Source: Selaginella tamariscina (lineage: Eukaryota; Streptophyta; Lycopodiopsida; Selaginellales; Selaginellaceae). Taken from it: a stretch of DNA of 64,000 nucleotides. The number at the start of each line of letters is the position of its first letter. Positions within the stretch are counted from its first letter, which is position 1. Shown here one piece after another: positions 60,007-64,000 of this stretch. The notes under the pieces are model-generated. The model searched no databases. It was not told where the DNA came from and was given only the letters and a program-made list of their open reading frames with translations. The DNA is taken from positions 62,001 through 126,000 of the forward strand of contig PUQB01000282.1 in assembly GCA_003024785.1 (NCBI GenBank). Direction: 5' to 3'. The position numbers and the translations under genes were made by a program.

Positions 60007-62825
60007 ACAAAGGTGCCCTAAATTAAATGTTCACATCCTATTTAAACGATTCCGTAGCTTAGTATTTAATATTGCGATCCTACGTTGATTTTAAACCATA
60101 TGTTATACACTTTAATTTTAAATATATTACATTATATTAAAACTGCATTGCCAGTTTTAAAGCTAAATTTACAGCTTATAATTTTGATTTTGATGAAATT
60201 GTCAGGATTTTCATTTTCAAACTAAAATCCACTAAGATAATAATAATTTATAAACATTAAAACAAAAGGGTACGGAACAAATTTAAATTCATAAATGTCA
60301 AAATGAATTCATTGTTATTGCTTTCTATCTTCCTTGATTTTGCTCTAACAATCTTTTATTTGTTATGTTGTTTCTTTTTTTTTTTTTCATTCCTGATTTA
60401 TGTAACGATATTAAAGTTTTACAAATCACCAATGCACATTTCTTTTATAACACCCCAAGTTGTAGAATAATAATATTGTTAATGCCAATCATTATTGCTT
60501 TTTATCTAACTTTCTCACGTGTAAATATTATATTTATAAACCACCAAGACATTTTTAAGTTTTAAATATAAAAATTATAAAGCCTATGACAGACTTAAAA
60601 ATCATTTATGCAAAGTACACGTACAAGGTAACCTTAAATAATTTATAAATCAAACACATATTTTGTTTCCTAATATAGAAATTAAAAAAAACCATGTTCT
60701 CTTAGTACATGAATAAGATACACATTTAGTAATTACATGTATTTTCGTTTTGTATTTTTTGGCTTCTATATGCTCATACAGTACATGTATGCTTTATATA
60801 CGCTATATTCTGGATGTGTATTTGTTTTTGTCCAAGTTTGTATTCCAGAACTTATTTTGGGTTGCATTTGCGAAACGTATTTTCTTTTGATATGTTTTGT
60901 TTCTGTGAGGTATTGTTGACGGTGAAGGACGTATAAATATACTTATTATTTATACTTAACAATTATTCTCTCGGATACGTAATTTTAAACAACATAAATT
61001 TTACAGAGAACTGTTCTCGTCGGGAAGTGGAACCCGAAGCAAGGGCTCCTATACTTACAATTTGTACACGTTAAATTACATATATTTAGAACATTAGGAG
61101 TGGCAGGCCCGTTTGGCAGGTGGCACATCACCAGTCGAGGACCGCTTTCGGGGGAGAAGATTCTTGCCCATAGGCCTGGGACGGAAAGCTGAGTGCCGGA
61201 GGCTGGCATGGTGCTTTGCAAGATCTACTTGGTTGTTCAGAATGGTGTCAAATATAGTAGCGCTGGGGTATTCACTCCCCTGGCAGCCATCCAGCACTAG
61301 CAAGTAGCGAACGACGGCACACTCCTCCAAAGATTTGGGGACAACATAGCAGTTATTGTTTCCGAACGACTCCTGCCACTCGCCAAACACTTCAACAATG
61401 GCAACGCATGAAAGGGCTTCCTTGAAGAGCCCAATCCCAGCTGCACAACCTGCATAACGAGCAGAGTGTGCCAAGTAAGGAGAACAGTAGATCCCTTCTC
61501 CACTGGCTGCACCAGCTGACATGTGCTGCGATCCAATCCCATTCCGGAGGATGGAATACCAGTTTCCACAGTGGCTACCGTGAAATGCAAAGAAGGACCT
61601 ACCTGCGAGCTTAACTTCCCTCTCTGGTGCGTCACGGACCACTACAAACTGTGCAGCGACTCCAGGAAGGGGAAGCTCCTGGTTCTTACTCAGCTGCTGC
61701 ATGGACATCCTGTTGCTGAAGAGGCAAAACTGGATGAGTTTATAACTCAACCGGGGAACCACTCCTTGTGCATTCTCTTCCTCTCTTTGTGTGGTCACAT
61801 GGGACTTTTTGGTCATGAGAGCTTCCAGATCATCCTCACTACTGCAGTTTGCCATGTCTTCAATGCTTGGAAGAGTGCCAAGAACATTATCAACCACCTC
61901 AACCATTTTGTCCCCTGGATCACACGCCGAACCCGAGTCCCCGTTCCCACGTCTGCAATACAAATGCATTATAAGCTTACACGTCTTTCAGCACAAATGT
62001 GAAGGTCCACGGACAGATTTGCCCAAGTACGTGGAGTATATATATATATATTAAAAGAGCTTACCTTATCTCCCTGCTCTCCAATAAGAAGCTTGGAAAG
62101 GGCTGCACGACATCCCGCTTGTGTGCTGCAGCAGCCATGAAAGCAAGCTCCAGCTGCACAAGTTGAGTTGAAGTTTTGAGTTCTCTTAAAACACAAGCAC
62201 CCACGCCTCGCTCCTGGCAAGCGAAGAGACAAATATCCTTGCTACACACTTGTAGCTTCGTAGGCTCCATAGGAAGAGCGTCCAAGCACATAGGGCACCA
62301 CCCTGGCAACCTGTCTAACTGACGTCCAAGGAAGCTCACAAGACCAACTATGAGGTTATCCATCCTTGCCGTGCGTATAAGATCGTCATACATGGCCGCA
62401 TTGTTTTCCAGGATGGAGTCCAAAGTGAGATCTGGAAATTGAGAAGTCTTCACAGTTGGTGGGTTACTGCTCACAAAGCTGGTAAGTATGCCCACAAGTG
62501 CAGGAACTAGAGTGCTTTGACCATAGCCGAGAACCTCGGTAGCTGGATAGACTTGGTCACCAAGTTGTCTAGTGCACGCAACCACAGGCATGAAATCCCG
62601 CTTTGAAATAGAGGAAGCTCTCCACACTCCAATTCCATACTCCAGATTCAACACCAGCCGGTTCTCTTTGCAAAATCCCAACCCATATGCCACGGAGTCA
62701 TTGTGGAGTAGTTTGCCAAGGTCGATCCCGATGCACACATCATTGGCTTCGATTGTTATTGCGAAAGACTGGAGAATAGCATCTTGGCTTCGACAGCAAT
62801 GAGATGCAGCTTGTTCCACCATCCA
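60007..62825 (-). repeat. Right arm of the large inverted duplication
   Basis: Reverse-complement match to 50732-53605. Because the gene here continues past the arm boundary into its N-terminal region at 62826-63219, this arm is the likely parent and the left arm the copy. Confidence 0.95.
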
Positions 62826-63219
62826 TTGCAGGGAACCTGGAGATGTTGCGTGATAAGAAAATATGGGAAGTGAATATCGCTCTTGGTCCGCAGTGGCAAT
62901 CTTCCTTGGCCTTGTCATATGCTTCCAACATATTCAGAATGTGATCGAGCATGGCCATCAAACTTGGTTTCTCACCATCGGCAAGTGTTTGAATTTTCTC
63001 GTTGAGAACCATGATCCTCCCGTCCAATGGATTTAACTCCACAGATGTTATCACACGGTCTGGCATGTCCAAAAAGAAACGAAAATCATCTATGTCCACT
63101 CGGATTTTGTACTCCTCGTAATTCACAACGTCCTCCAGTGTGAATCCTACAGATATTCTATCTATCCTATTCTCATTAGCAATCAACCACAAAGGAAGAG
63201 CACAATCTGGAACACACAT
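61094..63219 (-). CDS. PARP6/PARP8-like mono-ADP-ribosyltransferase
   Basis: Exon at 62065 to about 63219 and exon 61094-61952, joined across a 112-bp GT/AG intron in phase. The middle has CPMCLDALP, LQVCSKDICLFACQERGVG and RDVVQPFPSFL, matching the zinc-binding Cys cluster and the region before the catalytic domain in animal PARP6/PARP8. The transferase domain has FFAFHGSHCGNWYSILRNG (catalytic His), GEGIYCSPYLAHSARYAG (catalytic Tyr) and LSCVAIVEV. The usual PARP1 Glu position is hydrophobic, as in mono-ADP-ribosylating members. The C-terminus is basic (PRKRSSTGDVPPAKR), a possible nuclear signal. About 650 residues are visible. The true start may lie further upstream (MCVPDCALP follows a possible acceptor). 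One base seems missing near 62895. Confidence 0.8.
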
Positions 63220-63719
63220 AATATCTATCTATTACACGGGAGCAGACAATACAACGATAGAACGATAAAGAACCCTATTTCCGTGTTCCGTCGTCTGTAT
63301 TTAACGCTACAGCGCGTAGCTGTCGGATCCAAACCGTGCACAAACCACGCCGTCGGACTGACACTCGTCCTCCCGCGCAGCTGAAAAGGAAACAACGCCT
63401 TAAATTTTGAAAGTTTTTATCTATAAATGGGTATATAGATTTAGCGTTAATAATGCAAAAAGAAAATTTTAACTGAAATGAGGTGAAAAGAAATGAATGT
63501 GATTGAATAAGCTTGTTGAAAATCCCATGCGTATAATTTAGATTCCATACATATACTGTATAGCAGTGCGTGTGGTACCAACTGAGAGACACACAACCTT
63601 TAACTATTAAACATTTTAAGTTTATAAATAAAGTTTAGATTAGCAACACTATGTTATAACATGTTATAAACAATGTTTTCACTATGGAAAATTAAAATAT
63701 ATGTTTTTGATATATATAT
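63220..63719. other. 5' flank of the PARP-like gene
   Basis: Contains a GC-richer segment at about 63290-63395 with a possible acceptor (TTTTCAG) on the minus strand. It could be a 5' untranslated or first exon of the PARP-like gene. Otherwise AT-rich with a (TA)n run at about 63709-63724. Confidence 0.4.
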
Positions 63720-64000
63720 ATATAGCAAGTTGGAATGGAATAAATCAAACATAGAATAAATTCATAGAATATCAGAATTTTCTAAAGAGCAATATAGTTA
63801 AATAGCAGATTCAGATTGCAAGTTACTTGTAAATCTTTTATGTATTTTCTGAAAATACATTTTATTTTTAATATTGAAATGCATAAGTTTTTCAGGTGTG
63901 AAACTCTAATTTCTAAAATTTTCTAAATACATATGTAAATACCATAAATTTCGGGACACATACATATACCCATCATTTCTATTAACCACTTAAATTCACT
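63720..64000 (+). repeat. Dispersed repeat, copy 2 (runs off the window)
   Basis: Diverged copy of 58065-58255 in the same orientation. It also contains the 'ggaatggaataa' phrase and an internal partial duplication of the 'attttctaaa' segment. Confidence 0.7.

Overview
The window reads as nuclear DNA of a land plant that still makes swimming sperm. Plant-type genes are present: an ECA3-type calcium pump, a DUF4408/DUF761 protein, a class III peroxidase, a PLS-DYW pentatricopeptide protein and a plant SASA-type carbohydrate esterase. Beside them lie two flagellar genes that flowering plants have lost, orthologues of ZMYND10 and SPATA17. Introns are mostly 50-400 bp, intergenic DNA is very AT-rich, and Ty3/gypsy elements are present. 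A lycophyte such as Selaginella is my best guess; a bryophyte is not excluded.

Layout. 1-7206: a minus-strand chromovirus-type LTR element, its left LTR cut by the window edge. 7207-8200: AT-rich fold-back and tandem repeats. 8440-10077 (-): an eIF4A-like helicase that lacks the ATP-binding and DEAD motifs. 11340-11995: Cys-rich exon-like pieces. 12231-13847 (-): a three-exon carbohydrate esterase. 14925-15101 (-): an unidentified terminal exon. 16531-17341 (+): the DUF4408/DUF761 gene. 17342-21423: AT-rich desert. 21424-26315 (+): a compact Ty3/gypsy element with short LTRs. 26316-31925: AT-rich desert holding a degenerate 21-bp minisatellite. 31926-33262 (-): peroxidase. 33608-35431 (-): the GC-rich DYW-PPR gene.

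36119-49030 is the gene-dense core. ZMYND10 (-) and ECA3 (+, 34 exons) are head to head, 175 bp apart. SPATA17 (+) starts 243 bp after ECA3. A convergent two-exon gene of unknown function (-) ends 109 bp from the SPATA17 stop. I resolved splice sites exon by exon here and the phases close, apart from a few apparent single missing bases.

49031-64000 is dominated by a large inverted duplication. A PARP6/PARP8-like mono-ADP-ribosyltransferase gene lies at about 61094-63219 (-). A truncated, indel-bearing inverted copy lies at 50732-52530 (+). Similarity runs on through about 1.1 kb of 3' flank in both arms. The 6.4-kb spacer carries a four-exon coiled-coil gene with a 2.3-kb last intron.

Two window-wide patterns stand out. 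Compound (CT)n(CA)n or (GT)n(GA)n microsatellites recur inside introns, often within a few bases of the 5' splice site. Many otherwise well-preserved genes also show apparent single-base losses, nearly always deletions, which fits uncorrected consensus errors at least as well as gene death.
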